DNA from: a virus
DNA length: 64,000 bases
Strand: one strand, 5' to 3'
Virus record (IMG/VR): IMGVR_UViG_3300037234_000438
Span: 1 to 64,000 of that record
Below the pieces are notes generated by a model. It saw nothing but the letters and a program-made list of their open reading frames with translations. It was not told where the DNA came from and ran no database searches. Within the stretch, counting starts at the first letter, position 1. Every line of letters begins with the position of its first letter. The position numbers were made by a program, and so were the translations under genes. This document shows, in pieces, positions 31,317-42,194 of this stretch.

Positions 31317-32390
31317 TTAAGCTATGTAAGTTATTGTTATCCATCCACGGTTGTAACTTGTTGCATCAAAAAGCGCGTCACCATCAAAAAACCCTCCGGT
31401 CAACCTAAACAAGCGAATATTGGTAGTGCTAATCCAATCAACAAAGCCTTGAGGGCTGGCGTCTGTTGCGTCCACTCCTCTGTTTAACTTGTATTGGTTT
31501 GTCCCGGTGTCAGTACGAATCATTACGCTTACCGTGAGGATGTTGCTTAAAGTTAAGCCATGAGTCACTGTCGCAGAGGTGAACCCATCCATATTCCAAT
31601 CGCCAATATCGATAACTTTAGTTTTTAAGGTATTGGTGCCATCTGTCTGGATACCGCCAGAAGCAATTAGTGCGTTGGTAAGAGTAATGCCGCTGGAAAC
31701 GATTAAATCATTAGTGATCGTCACGTCAGACCCAGAATTGCCAATGGTTAGATCACCAGCACTATCAACCGTAAAGCTGCTATAAACACCGCCATCAGTA
31801 TAGGTAAGCCTAAGTTGTTCTGTAGTAGAAAGAATGTCTAATTTAGCATCAGGGCCGGATGTTCCGATGCCTACAGCGCCAACGCTCCCATCAACAAAAA
31901 GCAATCTATTATTCTTTCCATCATAGATCCCAAAATCCCTGAAGCGGGTTGTGCCCCCATTATATCCAGAATAATTCATCCTCAGCTCTTCAGAATCATT
32001 ATCACCGGAAGATAAATAAATTTCTTTGTTGCTAGGCTTTAAAACTATATCGTTTGTCGCGTTAGTGAGAAACAATAAGTCGTTGGCTTCATCGTAATAG
32101 GAATTACTTCCTAGATATATTTTCCCTGGCGTGGCGTGAGAAGTGGAATATAATATGAGGTCTCCACCTGAGGCCGCGCTACCATACACGTTAAACGTTA
32201 ATGGGTCCCATGACGCACCGTTGTACTTCTCAAATCGATTATTTGAAGCGTTAAAGCCTATCGCATCAGTTGGAACGTTTGTTGAGCTGGTGCCATCAAA
32301 CATTAATGCCAGATCGGTATCGCGATCTTTTAAGTATGTTAAAAAATTAGTGTATGTGTCCGTCAGTGCGGGCGTGTCCCAATCTGCCAT
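31317..32390 (-). CDS. Tail fibre-type protein (357 aa)
   Basis: The N-terminus is helical and is followed by beta-rich repeats. Segments GNDDxE-like and VGIGTSGPDAKLDI (near residue 175) are of the type found just before the end domains of tail fibres, where they mark the shaft. The C-terminus lacks a S74 peptidase. It probably forms a trimeric side fibre. Confidence 0.55.
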   Translation of the reverse strand: MADWDTPALTDTYTNFLTYLKDRDTDLALMFDGTSSTNVPTDAIGFNASNNRFEKYNGASWDPLTFNVYGSAASGGDLILYSTSHATPGKIYLGSNSYYDEANDLLFLTNATNDIVLKPSNKEIYLSSGDNDSEELRMNYSGYNGGTTRFRDFGIYDGKNNRLLFVDGSVGAVGIGTSGPDAKLDILSTTEQLRLTYTDGGVYSSFTVDSAGDLTIGNSGSDVTITNDLIVSSGITLTNALIASGGIQTDGTNTLKTKVIDIGDWNMDGFTSATVTHGLTLSNILTVSVMIRTDTGTNQYKLNRGVDATDASPQGFVDWISTTNIRLFRLTGGFFDGDALFDATSYNRGWITITYIA

Positions 32391-32402
32391 CTCATTTCTC
32401 CC

Positions 32403-35400
32403 TTAATATCCTCTGGCCGTCCAACTAAAATCGCCAGTTATTTTTGTCCCGCTTGTATTAAATAAATATGCCGTAAAATCTGTCGGGTTCGGAATGTCCG
32501 TAAAATCATAGACAGGTATCATTGCTATTGTCCCGTTTGCAGTGACAGTAATAGAAGTCACGTCAATAAACGGCACATTAAAGGTGACGACTTTACCTGT
32601 AGCCGCTACGGTTATCGTGTCGCTCCCTGCATCGTTTTTTAACTTGCTGTCCAGTGTGACATTTAGCGCATCTATGTAGGTTAAGTCGTCTCCATCTGCG
32701 GCAGTAAATGCCAACATTATCTTTACCCACCTAAAGTTCGTCACATATGCCTGGGTGACGCCGACGTTGTCGTCCCATGGGCCAGTGCTCGAAGTGTTGC
32801 TGGTTGATATCGTCACCACCATCGTCACGCTGCCGGTGATACTATTTTCAGTTACATTGGCAGTAACTAATGTCGCGGCAAGAGTTGTCCCATAATCGAA
32901 CACCTCTTCGTATTCGGCGGTTGCTTCCGACGGCATTATGTATCGAGGGTATCCAGCGTCTATCTGATCTTGAGGGTTGGCCCAACTATTATTGATAAAG
33001 TGATCCTGGTAAGACTCAGCGGTTTCCACAGGAACGAGCAACCTGCCATCTTCAATAAAGGCATTCGTTTTTGTTCCAGAAAAATCACTATTCCAAGAAG
33101 TATTCAATACGTAGTCGGGGGGCTGATTAATGTACACGCTCAGAGAGGCCTCTGTGCCGTAGTTGTCAGCTGTATCTATCCCCACCACCCAATACTTGTA
33201 ATTCCCTGCTGCGCTCTCGAAAACGGTAGCGAATGTCCCGCCAAATGTTCCCAATACGTCAGCAGAGGAGAACACATCGCCCTTCCTGACCTCGTAATGC
33301 TGAATAGGTAGAGTCCCTGGCGCAAGTGACCACTTTAGAAGCGCGAAGTTGTCAATCACTTCAGGGGTGATAGTTGGCGCCCCTGGCAAATTAATGGTCA
33401 CTCCGGTTCCACCTTCGGAGCTTTCATTGCCAACGGCATCGTGAGCGCGAACCATGAAACTTCTAAGCCCAGACCAGCCTATTTTTAATTCATAGGTTCT
33501 CGCCTGCAGCGTGTCCACAAAAGTACCGCTAGACCACGTGCTCCCGTAGCGAATCTCGTATCGATCTATAGGGTAATCTCCGGAAGACGCTGTCCAGTTA
33601 AGGGTGAGATTGCCACCGTTAATCGTGTAGTTAGCTACCGGCTGGGATGGCGCCGACACCACCAACCCATTGCTCGCCTCGTTCGTTGAATAATTGCCGG
33701 AAGTGTCTATCGCCTTCACATAATATGTATATGATCCAGCTACGGCCATTTCGTGAAGATACGTTGTTGCTTTTACTTGGTCAACTAATGTGCCGGCAGC
33801 CCAACTCGCCCCGTAGCGAATTTCGTACTCTCCTCGGTCGGCGTCACTGATGGCATTCCAAGATAAGAATATGCCTCGGTCTCTAGTGACGGCAGTGAGG
33901 CCTGTGACGTCTGACGGAACGGCTGTTTTGCCAACTACTGCGTGACTGTCGCTGGCCCAGTCACTCGTAATGTCGTTAATTGCAGTGGCACCCACCCTCA
34001 CATCATACTCGACCCCATCTTCTACGGGAACCACGTATGCGGAAACATCGCCTTCCGGGATAAGAGGTATCCGTATCCACACCGAGTCAGCGGATTTCTT
34101 GTATTCAACAAAATATCCTAAGCGGTAGTAATTATCTGCCGGGGCCGTCCACGACACATAAATCCTTGAAATTATTGAGCCATCCGAGCCCTGTAGCAGA
34201 TGAGTCGTCCCAGAGCTTAATGATAATCCTGTCGGCGGATCTTGTTCGCCAAACGGGTTTTGTAGCGTGGTCGCTAGGGATACGGAAGGCAATGATTCGT
34301 TGCCCACATAAAAAGCGTTGTTGTATAGCTTGAGCGTATAATTGATCTCCTCATCTTCGCTTTCGGATGCCGTTATGATCCGAAACTCTTCATCAACCCA
34401 CCCGGGAAGATCATGCGTTACGGCAACTACATCTCCAACGGTCAAGCTGAGAGAATCCACCATTCCCCTGAGAGAAGCATAAAGATTGCCCTCTACAGAT
34501 TCCCGGCCAAACCATTCAGCAATATCGTAGGCCTGTTTGTAAGTTGGTACGGCACTACCATCTATTTTTTTTTCGATAACTCTGACACGTCTATCTTGCT
34601 CATCGTAATCATCATAGATAGCTGTCATTTCGGGAAAAGTCTGCGTCCCTTGAAACATAGGATAACCCGAAGAATACATTTTGCTTCTGGCGGAGCATCC
34701 AGTCAGACTAGACCCAGTGTTGCCAGTGTATGTAATGGCCTCATCCGATATATATATAGTGCCAGATGAATCAAAAGAGCCTTGGAGATCGCCATAAGGT
34801 ATGGTTGTATCGCCTGTCGGCAAAGCGCCTACAATAAGAGCAATATTTTCTCTTATCTCCTGGTCGATATATTTGACAATGATTCTGTTTGGTGTGTCGT
34901 TAACGCTATTCTGGTAGTAAGAAAAACTGTCTTCAACAATATTGTCATTCGTTTTACTGGATGAGGCGTCGTCGAAATAATGCGCTGGCGTCGAATCGCC
35001 AAGCTCAGGGTGGCTCCAGATAGTATTAATATTCAACTGAGCCTTGCCAGCTGAGTAAGTCATGTATCCCCTGCAAGTAGTGAGCATTAACTCCAGAATG
35101 TCTGTGTCCTTTTTCTGCTCGACCAGGACAAGATTCATTTCGTAGTTATTAGCTGTGCAGACCTGGGCTGCGGCATAAAAAAATGCAAAATCTATCTGAC
35201 TTGCCTCCATAGGAGAGGACGCTCTATTTAGAAGAAAATCAAGGATGCACCATGGGGGACTATTATCCCAAACAGGTGAACCGTCTGGCGTACCATCGCC
35301 CAAATATTTCTGGACGAGAAATCCTTTAACAACAAAAAAGACTTCATCATTAAAGCTGGGCTGGAGAAATGAGCCGCTGGTCATTTTATTTTCCTGTGTC

Positions 35401-35777
35401 CAGATACCAGGATATCCTACTGCCGGCTCTCTCTCAAGAAGCGAACCTCTTATAACGGCTACCGATGTTCTGCGATAATATTTCGTTGTGCTGTCAGAAA
35501 AGGCAAAAGACTGCGATGTGGTGCCAAGATAAGGAGAAAAGACGGTAGAATTCCCAACATCAACGGTTCTGCCATTAACATGACAAGAGATGAAGGAGGA
35601 TGTTTCACCGGAACAGGCAATGTATATTCTGTCTTGTCTACTGACGTTTCCAGGAGACCTATACGAATCGACAAGTTTGCCCTCTATTCTCCCCACACCA
35701 TAAACCATAGGGATGATAGATCTATCGCCTTTAACTGTGTGGGTGATTCGTCCAAAATTTGGGGGAGCTACTAACAT
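32403..35777 (-). CDS. Tail tip attachment protein, J-like, with fibronectin III domains
   Basis: The 1124-residue protein begins with a segment like the N-terminus of lambda J-type tip proteins (ITHTVKGDRSIIPMVYGVGRIEG, residues 10-32), then a phage tail hub domain up to about 520. From about 540 to 870 it holds at least three fibronectin type III repeats, with typical YRLGYFVEYK, DRYEIRYG and IQHYEVRKG strands. The C-terminal 250 residues form a beta-rich receptor-facing part. This protein closes the tail tip and makes contact with the host. The gene lies directly after the two small tip-assembly genes, the normal order. Confidence 0.8.
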   Translation of the reverse strand: MLVAPPNFGRITHTVKGDRSIIPMVYGVGRIEGKLVDSYRSPGNVSRQDRIYIACSGETSSFISCHVNGRTVDVGNSTVFSPYLGTTSQSFAFSDSTTKYYRRTSVAVIRGSLLEREPAVGYPGIWTQENKMTSGSFLQPSFNDEVFFVVKGFLVQKYLGDGTPDGSPVWDNSPPWCILDFLLNRASSPMEASQIDFAFFYAAAQVCTANNYEMNLVLVEQKKDTDILELMLTTCRGYMTYSAGKAQLNINTIWSHPELGDSTPAHYFDDASSSKTNDNIVEDSFSYYQNSVNDTPNRIIVKYIDQEIRENIALIVGALPTGDTTIPYGDLQGSFDSSGTIYISDEAITYTGNTGSSLTGCSARSKMYSSGYPMFQGTQTFPEMTAIYDDYDEQDRRVRVIEKKIDGSAVPTYKQAYDIAEWFGRESVEGNLYASLRGMVDSLSLTVGDVVAVTHDLPGWVDEEFRIITASESEDEEINYTLKLYNNAFYVGNESLPSVSLATTLQNPFGEQDPPTGLSLSSGTTHLLQGSDGSIISRIYVSWTAPADNYYRLGYFVEYKKSADSVWIRIPLIPEGDVSAYVVPVEDGVEYDVRVGATAINDITSDWASDSHAVVGKTAVPSDVTGLTAVTRDRGIFLSWNAISDADRGEYEIRYGASWAAGTLVDQVKATTYLHEMAVAGSYTYYVKAIDTSGNYSTNEASNGLVVSAPSQPVANYTINGGNLTLNWTASSGDYPIDRYEIRYGSTWSSGTFVDTLQARTYELKIGWSGLRSFMVRAHDAVGNESSEGGTGVTINLPGAPTITPEVIDNFALLKWSLAPGTLPIQHYEVRKGDVFSSADVLGTFGGTFATVFESAAGNYKYWVVGIDTADNYGTEASLSVYINQPPDYVLNTSWNSDFSGTKTNAFIEDGRLLVPVETAESYQDHFINNSWANPQDQIDAGYPRYIMPSEATAEYEEVFDYGTTLAATLVTANVTENSITGSVTMVVTISTSNTSSTGPWDDNVGVTQAYVTNFRWVKIMLAFTAADGDDLTYIDALNVTLDSKLKNDAGSDTITVAATGKVVTFNVPFIDVTSITVTANGTIAMIPVYDFTDIPNPTDFTAYLFNTSGTKITGDFSWTARGY

Positions 35778-35787
35778 TGCTTCTTTC

Positions 35788-36831
35788 CTATTTCATTATC
35801 ACAACCCAACTTGTAGAATGATAAGTTTCCTCAAATCCACCAAAGTTAGGCTCATTACTAAATGATTCGCACGTACTCTTTGATTTATCACATTCAACTA
35901 TGTATGTATCCCCGGCGCTAATAGAGTTTGAGAAATCAGAATCAAAGGTGATGTGCCCGGTTGTCGTATTGTGGGTAGCTATTTTCCTGCTCGCGTTTTT
36001 ATTGGCGCCGGACAATATCTTACACGTCCCACCTATCATTGACGATGTGCCGACAAGCTCCGTGTCAGTCAGCGACCCTCCGGCAGAGCCAGTATCTACG
36101 ACCCCTCTTGGCTCTCCGGCCGCCGAATTATAACCGCATTCTGTTTGGCAAAAGCGCCAATTACATTTGGCCGTAAATCGTTGCCACGGAGCAAATGATT
36201 GAGACCGGTCAAAAGCACTTACAATGTGAGGATTAACCTGTCTTTCGGTGATTTTTGGCCTGTCCATGAAACCAGTGAACTGAATGATTCTGTCATCATT
36301 AGTGCCGGTACATTCCCATGTAACGCCGCCATCCACAACAGTTCCGCCGATTGTTGTGGGCCATGTCGGTTCCGATCCGCTCGTTGTGCCTGCTGCTGTA
36401 CATGTATAGCTGAGCCCGTTGGGTGTTGTCGGCTCAACAATATCATCGATAGACTTAACCGCTGACGCAGCCCATGCAGTATATCCATCGATAATGGTGC
36501 CGGTAGAATCAAGGAATACTTTATAGACTTCCGCCTTCTGGCCGGCAAATTCATTGTAAGCAAAATTTGCCGACATTACCTTGTCTACGTTGTCAATAGT
36601 GATGGAGCAATTGTCAACTTGGTTCTTTAGATATGTCTTGATGCTGCCATGGTTGCTGTCATAGGCGGTATATGTATCGCCCTGAAAGGTAATATCTGAG
36701 TGGTGGTTCGTATGCCGGATGACACTTGTGGCTCCGGTGGCTTTATCTAATATCTCCAGGTAATACAGGGATCGCGGAATAACGCCAAGCTTCACGGTCT
36801 CTAATTTTATATTAGTCGATAAAAGTCTCAT
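35788..36831 (-). CDS. Tail tip assembly protein (DUF2163 / BR0599-like)
   Basis: The 347-residue protein resembles the DUF2163 and phage BR0599 domains joined in one chain. A first half is beta-rich with NQVDNCSITIDNV. The second holds four Cys in the pattern CNWRFCQTECGY and KSTCESFSNEPNFGGF, typical of the BR0599 C-terminal part. By analogy with lambda gpL these Cys may hold an iron-sulfur cluster; this is inference. It overlaps the upstream gene by 4 nt. Confidence 0.7.
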   Translation of the reverse strand: MRLLSTNIKLETVKLGVIPRSLYYLEILDKATGATSVIRHTNHHSDITFQGDTYTAYDSNHGSIKTYLKNQVDNCSITIDNVDKVMSANFAYNEFAGQKAEVYKVFLDSTGTIIDGYTAWAASAVKSIDDIVEPTTPNGLSYTCTAAGTTSGSEPTWPTTIGGTVVDGGVTWECTGTNDDRIIQFTGFMDRPKITERQVNPHIVSAFDRSQSFAPWQRFTAKCNWRFCQTECGYNSAAGEPRGVVDTGSAGGSLTDTELVGTSSMIGGTCKILSGANKNASRKIATHNTTTGHITFDSDFSNSISAGDTYIVECDKSKSTCESFSNEPNFGGFEETYHSTSWVVIMK

Positions 36832-37184
36832 ATGATTTCTTCAAACTCAAAGGAGAGCCTATAAAAGTTATATTGGAAATAGTCCCTAGAGAGAGTGTCA
36901 GATTTAAACCTGACAGTATGGGCAACACTATCTACCGGATTAATCCAGGCAAAGGTGTCATACGCACCATTGCAGTCCTGATAAAATTGCCATATAAGGT
37001 CTGCGTCTGAAGCGACCAACACGCCAAACTTCAAACTCCAAGTCTGAGGCCCTGATGCCTTAGAACGTCGCCGCTGTTTGCCTGACTCACCTCTCGAAAC
37101 AAGTGTTTTGAACTTTATTTCCGTGGTGAAAACGTGTTCTGGCGTAAGGCCAACATCGCTATCCCAATCATTCGTAAATGCCAT
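36828..37184 (-). CDS. Small tail tip protein (DUF2460-like)
   Basis: This 118-residue beta-rich protein has the position and look of distal tail proteins: a short N-terminal strand pair and WQFYQDCNGAYDTFAWINPVD near residue 65. It lies between the tape measure and DUF2163 genes, the usual place for a distal tail or gpM-like protein. The exact family is uncertain. Confidence 0.6.
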   Translation of the reverse strand: MAFTNDWDSDVGLTPEHVFTTEIKFKTLVSRGESGKQRRRSKASGPQTWSLKFGVLVASDADLIWQFYQDCNGAYDTFAWINPVDSVAHTVRFKSDTLSRDYFQYNFYRLSFEFEEII

Positions 37185-37195
37185 ACCTGCCTATA

Positions 37196-40100
37196 TTATG
37201 CATATTCGTTAATTGCGTCCTTGGTCTCGCCACCATCCTTAATATCGCGAGTTACTACTCCTGTAATAGCCTCTGGGTTTTCATCAACCAAAGCCTTAAA
37301 GCTCTTTGCATCCACAGCGTTGATAATAATATTGTAATTGGAGGGACCTTGTCCCTCTCCAGCTCTCCAGCCTGTCCCATACTTGCTGGACTCGTACTCA
37401 AAATACTTGTAGCCGCTCGACCCACCACCGCCTCCTCCCCCTCCACCACCCCCTGCCGCCCCCATTCCTGGTTGCATTGCTTGGATGGCAGCTACTCTCG
37501 CCATGCCTGTCACTATTGCTGCCGCAGCCCATACCTTGCCGAGGATAGGTGAGCCTGTCCTTGTCCCCCACTCATCGGCATACTGGGCAGTTTTGAATGT
37601 TGATATGGTAGCCTCCGCTATAGAGGCTAGTTTATATAACTTGAAGAAAGACTTACTTTTGCCTTCACTTAGAGCATAAAAGGCTTGGGCCGCCCCGGCA
37701 AGGGCAGAGAAGGTGGCTTTCGCACCAGCCACCTTCATATAATTCGTCGCCTTCTCGTTGGCAAGATTCATTTCCAGCATAGCCCGTTCTTGGTCTGCGG
37801 CTTCCTGCATGCTTGTTATTTGCAAGTTTTGCATGGCCTCGTAATGCGCCTTCTTGGCATCATATTCAGCCTGATATGGATTCTGCTCCGCCTCTTGTGC
37901 GTATTGCTCGAACGCACTCATGCTAACGCCGAGACCGCGCTGAACGTCTTGATATTTCTGGATCTTCCTGGCTACTGCATTTTGATGCTCGGCCTGTTCC
38001 AGTGAATACTTGGCGGCCTCCATTTGTAGTCTTGCTCCTTCACGTTGATCCCACGATGCTGTTCGGTACTCTTCTACGGCATTGCGATAATTAACGGCAG
38101 CACTTGCTAGTGACGTCTCGTAAGTTTCTCGCTGGGCATTAATGCTCATAATGCTGGTATCTGCGGCCTGAGCTAGGGCGTTGGCCTGACTAATTAACAA
38201 CCCAAGCTTTGCCTTTTCTATGCCAGTAAGCTCTCTGCTCTTTGTAACTATCCTATCCAGCGCGGACAGTTGTTGATTGAGGGCATCTATTTCGTCTTGC
38301 TTCTGTTCTCTTTGCAGGTCACCTATGTACTTGCTTTCTTTTTCTGCTGTAAGTATTTTTAGCTTCTCTTTCAGTTTTAGCTTTTCAAGCTCAAGGGATT
38401 GTCTCTCGAATGCAGAGGCGCTCATCATTCCAGCATTTCTTTTGGTGGAGAGCGCTATTTCCTGCAACCCGATGAGACGGAGAGCTTTACCTGCCTTAAG
38501 TTTGTCTCGTGCTAGAGCCTGGGTCTCCCTAAGTTGTTCCTCTCTTTCCTCGCCAATCTTGGCTTGGAGCCCAAGGATTTCCCTTAAGGCTTCACCTTTA
38601 TCCTTTAGGGCCTTAATCGATCTCCGGGTTGCCTCTGAGAGCCTGTCAAATAGTTCCTTCTGACCTTTAGTTAGGGGGTTCGAGACGGCAAACGCTTTTG
38701 CGTATTCTTCTTGCAGCTTCTCGAGTTCCTTGGTAGTGGCGGCTATGCTTTCTCTGGTTTTATCGGTATTGCTTCTAGTGCTAATAGCGACATCTCTAAG
38801 AGGGTCGATCTCTCTTAATTTCTCAAGCTCAGCCCTTATGCTTATTAGCCTTTTCTCCGTCGATACGAGTCCTTTCTCGTGACTCTTCGTCTTATTGATA
38901 AGTTTATCCCAGTTGAGATCGAACTCATTCGTGACTCGTCTAAGATTTGTCCCAAGAATATCGTATTCTGCGGTAAGTTTTGCCAACGCTTGATGCGCTT
39001 CGGCGGCCTCTTTCCTACCAAGGCCCTTCTTGATTTGCGCTTCTGTGACCTCCATCTGCCGACGAAGCGCTCCTTGTGCTGTTGTGATTTTCGAAATCAC
39101 TTCGTCATGAAACATCCTAAGGCGTTCAAGTGGATTTCTTTGTTTTTCCTCTACCCATTTTTCGAGGAATTGGAAGCCTATCTCATCTGGAGATATCACG
39201 AGTAGCTTCCTTACGCGCTCCATGGTTTTCTTGAGACCTTCAGAAACGTTACGCTCCAATTGCTCATTTAAGTTTGCGAGTGTTTTGCGTGTATTTTCGG
39301 CTGATTTCGCTAAGGCTTCATTGGCTTCCGTGATCCCGGTAAAACCTTTTATCCATTGAGTGACAGATGATTCATTGAAGTCGTCGGTTAAGAACTTGCC
39401 GATCTTACTGAGAATGCCTCCGGTCTCGGTAACCGCTTTCCCCGCTTTCTCGGCTGAGCCAACCCAGTAGTCAAGAATTCCACTAATGCCGGTGAAGGTT
39501 GGGATCGATACTTGAGAGGCTATCTTCAGTTCATTTATTGACTCTGTGAGTTGATCTGTTTTCCTTGCTGCTGAACTTATTTCCATTGACGTGGCAGCTA
39601 TTGCGCTTGCGAATGGGAGAGAACCGCTTATTTTTGCCAGGCCTTCCCATGACTCCTTGAGACTTACAAAGCCCCTTTCGAGAAGCATCTCTTCTTGCCT
39701 AAATCTCTCAGCTTCCCTCCTTGCCCTTTCCTTGGAGACACTAAGCTCATCGTGAGCAAGTGCGAGCTCGTCGGCTTTCTCTTTTGATCTGGTAAATGCA
39801 GCGCCAAGAAGAGAGAGCCCCGCGACAAGAGCCCCGGTTACCAAAATCAAAGGATGCTTGCTAAGAACACTAATGGCTCCATTAAGCAGGACTGTAGCGC
39901 TGGTCACGCTCTTTATGGCGGTCCCAGTCTTAACGAGATGCGACGCTACGAGGGCTAATGTGGTAGTTGCGAATGCGGTCAGGCCAACCGCGAGGCCACC
40001 AAAGGCTTCGGAAGCCATACTCACAAGAGCCGTGATATCTCTAAATCGCCCCATGGCCCACCCGAGAGCATCGGCAAGCAACTTCAAGACGGGCACTGCC

Positions 40101-41917
40101 GCATCTCCTATTTGAATAATGCCTATTTCGAGTTGATTCTTCATGCGCTTCATGGCATTAATAGGCCCTTCCATTGCAACACCGAGAGCCTTTTGCAACA
40201 TTCCTTGCTTGCTGATACGTCTCTCCATTTTCTCAAACTCTGCCGACGTTGCGACAATTGAGGCTGCAAGGATTCGCCCGGCCCTGACTCCAAGAATATC
40301 CATCGACTTGGCCGCGCTAAAGCCTGCCTCCCTGAGCTTATCTATGATTTCTGACATCTTGTTCATTGTGGGATTGACTTCGTTGGCGCTCAAATTGACG
40401 CGCCTTAGCTCTGTCTTAAACTTTTCCGTTGGGGCAACGAGCTGTGTCATTAGTTGGGATAAGCCAGTACCGATTGTGCTGGCCCTGATGCCCATATTTG
40501 AGAGGACGGCGAGTGAGGCGGCAGTCTCCTTAAGGGATCTGCCCATGATTGAACTCGTAGATGCGAGGTAGTTGAATGCCGTACCGAGATCTTCTACCGT
40601 GAGTCTGGAGAAGTTGAGGGCGCCTGCGAGGATATTCCCTATTTCAGGAACCCTGCTTGCCTCGAGATTCCAAGCGAACATGGCTGTGGTGACCGACTTA
40701 GCAACAGTCTCCATGTTTTCCCCGGAAACTGTCGTTACGGCACCTACTGTTTTCATAGCTTCGGCTGCTGCCCTGGCACTCAATCCAGCCTGCACCAGCT
40801 TCAGCCCCATCTTTGCGGCTTGTGCGGCAGCAAGAGGAGTAGTAGTGGCTACCACTTTGGCGGCGTCACCTATCAGCCTGATCTCCTGCTCGGTCTTATC
40901 GGTGATGGCTTGTATGTCTTTGAGGGCCTGGTAGAACTGAAGGGTATTCCGTGTGGCGGCAGCTATGGCACCAGAAACAGCAAAGATGGTTGAGGCCGAA
41001 GCGAACCATCTCAGTTGAAAGCCAGCATATTTCTTAAAGTCCGCCATGAATCGCCGGGCAGTATTCATCGCCTTGCTATGTTCGGGGTGTATAAATGCCT
41101 GCATTCCGGCTGGTAGCTGCTGTTCAGCCGTAGGTTTAGCAAATTTTGCCTCTGCGGTTAATGGCGATAACGCAGATGTCGGAGACTCCCTTCTGTGAGC
41201 CCTAGCCAACCTCGTGGTCTTCTCTCTGGCCTCAGAAAGGCTCTTGACCATCTTTTTAAGCTCTGTGTTCGTGAGACCTAAAGTCTCAAGGTGCTTCAGC
41301 GCTTCATGCCGCAACGCTATTTGCGACTTCTTCGCGCCCTTGGTGTGTATTAGCCTTACCCGCTGTATTTTTGATATGATGTTGGCGGACTGTTCGAGAA
41401 GTTTATTTCTGTCCACCTCTATCTTGTTGCCCTTCTTCCTTGCCTTGTTGAGCTCCTCAGCCTTGGCACGCATAAGGCTGTCTTTTCTTTCAAGCTCACT
41501 CGTCATTTTAAGCTTCTTTTCGAGGGCTTCTAATTCAGACGCGCTAACATCCTTCTTCTTTGCCTCAACAGATACCTGCTTTTTCAGCATGGAGTTCATG
41601 TCGGCGATGATTTTCGTGCCCACGCGAGATTCTTTTCCAGACGCAGCCTTAAGCGAAGCGTTTAGTTTATCCCACTCCACTCTCCAGTCTTTAGCTGCCT
41701 TCTCGCCTTTTTTGCCAGTCTTAGTTGTCTCGTTGCCAAGCTTTTTCTGGGCGGCAATAATCTTATTGACCAAACTGTCAACATCTACAGAAGGACCAGC
41801 GCCTACCGCGCCAACCTTCCCAAATTCACGCTTCATGCCCTTCACTAAACCCTGAATTCGCTTCATGGCATGTCGGGTATCAGCTAAGATTTTTATTTCA
41901 AGTCTGGTGGTGGCCAC
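37196..41917 (-). CDS. Tail tape measure protein
   Basis: At 1573 residues this is the longest gene. A TP901-type core (about 285-470: FYQALKDIQAITDKTEQEI, then TTPLAAAQAAKMG and NFSRLTVEDLGTAFNYLAS) marks it as a tape measure protein. Long coiled coils surround hydrophobic stretches (about 640-720) that may span the host membrane. A Gly-rich tract (GGGGGGGGGG) lies near residue 1505 before the C-terminal end. The start is GTG 3 nt after the frameshifted chaperone stop, with GAGGAGAAGGA upstream. Its length fixes the length of the tail, a long siphovirus tail in this case. Confidence 0.95.
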   Translation of the reverse strand: MATTRLEIKILADTRHAMKRIQGLVKGMKREFGKVGAVGAGPSVDVDSLVNKIIAAQKKLGNETTKTGKKGEKAAKDWRVEWDKLNASLKAASGKESRVGTKIIADMNSMLKKQVSVEAKKKDVSASELEALEKKLKMTSELERKDSLMRAKAEELNKARKKGNKIEVDRNKLLEQSANIISKIQRVRLIHTKGAKKSQIALRHEALKHLETLGLTNTELKKMVKSLSEAREKTTRLARAHRRESPTSALSPLTAEAKFAKPTAEQQLPAGMQAFIHPEHSKAMNTARRFMADFKKYAGFQLRWFASASTIFAVSGAIAAATRNTLQFYQALKDIQAITDKTEQEIRLIGDAAKVVATTTPLAAAQAAKMGLKLVQAGLSARAAAEAMKTVGAVTTVSGENMETVAKSVTTAMFAWNLEASRVPEIGNILAGALNFSRLTVEDLGTAFNYLASTSSIMGRSLKETAASLAVLSNMGIRASTIGTGLSQLMTQLVAPTEKFKTELRRVNLSANEVNPTMNKMSEIIDKLREAGFSAAKSMDILGVRAGRILAASIVATSAEFEKMERRISKQGMLQKALGVAMEGPINAMKRMKNQLEIGIIQIGDAAVPVLKLLADALGWAMGRFRDITALVSMASEAFGGLAVGLTAFATTTLALVASHLVKTGTAIKSVTSATVLLNGAISVLSKHPLILVTGALVAGLSLLGAAFTRSKEKADELALAHDELSVSKERARREAERFRQEEMLLERGFVSLKESWEGLAKISGSLPFASAIAATSMEISSAARKTDQLTESINELKIASQVSIPTFTGISGILDYWVGSAEKAGKAVTETGGILSKIGKFLTDDFNESSVTQWIKGFTGITEANEALAKSAENTRKTLANLNEQLERNVSEGLKKTMERVRKLLVISPDEIGFQFLEKWVEEKQRNPLERLRMFHDEVISKITTAQGALRRQMEVTEAQIKKGLGRKEAAEAHQALAKLTAEYDILGTNLRRVTNEFDLNWDKLINKTKSHEKGLVSTEKRLISIRAELEKLREIDPLRDVAISTRSNTDKTRESIAATTKELEKLQEEYAKAFAVSNPLTKGQKELFDRLSEATRRSIKALKDKGEALREILGLQAKIGEEREEQLRETQALARDKLKAGKALRLIGLQEIALSTKRNAGMMSASAFERQSLELEKLKLKEKLKILTAEKESKYIGDLQREQKQDEIDALNQQLSALDRIVTKSRELTGIEKAKLGLLISQANALAQAADTSIMSINAQRETYETSLASAAVNYRNAVEEYRTASWDQREGARLQMEAAKYSLEQAEHQNAVARKIQKYQDVQRGLGVSMSAFEQYAQEAEQNPYQAEYDAKKAHYEAMQNLQITSMQEAADQERAMLEMNLANEKATNYMKVAGAKATFSALAGAAQAFYALSEGKSKSFFKLYKLASIAEATISTFKTAQYADEWGTRTGSPILGKVWAAAAIVTGMARVAAIQAMQPGMGAAGGGGGGGGGGGSSGYKYFEYESSKYGTGWRAGEGQGPSNYNIIINAVDAKSFKALVDENPEAITGVVTRDIKDGGETKDAINEYA

Positions 41918-41920
41918 TGG

Positions 41921-42194
41921 CTATTCCTTCTCCTCTTTTAAGCCTTGCAATCTGCTCTTCTCTTCCATCACTACTTGTCTTACTGTGAAATAATAATTCG
42001 CCTCACCTAAAAGCTGCGACGGAAGCCTGCTGGAGCTATCGCCGCTCCCTTCGGCCAGCTCTATAAAATTTATGACAGCGAGTGCGTCTCTATCTAGTGT
42101 CGATATTGGGCATTCCAGGAAGAGCTCATTGAATACCTTGATTGGCCGTGCTGGCGCCTTGTATTTCCCTTCGCAATTACGAAGTTCTACTAAC
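41921..42194 (-). CDS. Frameshift extension of tail assembly chaperone (T part)
   Basis: After the stop of the chaperone gene the -1 frame stays open for 90 codons to the TAG at 41921, with no start codon or ribosome site near its beginning. The sequence reads LVELRNCEGKYKAPARPIK onward and is typical of the second domain of a G-T tail chaperone. Seven A residues (T run 42195-42201 on the plus strand) in front of the stop let the ribosome slip back one base. Confidence 0.75.
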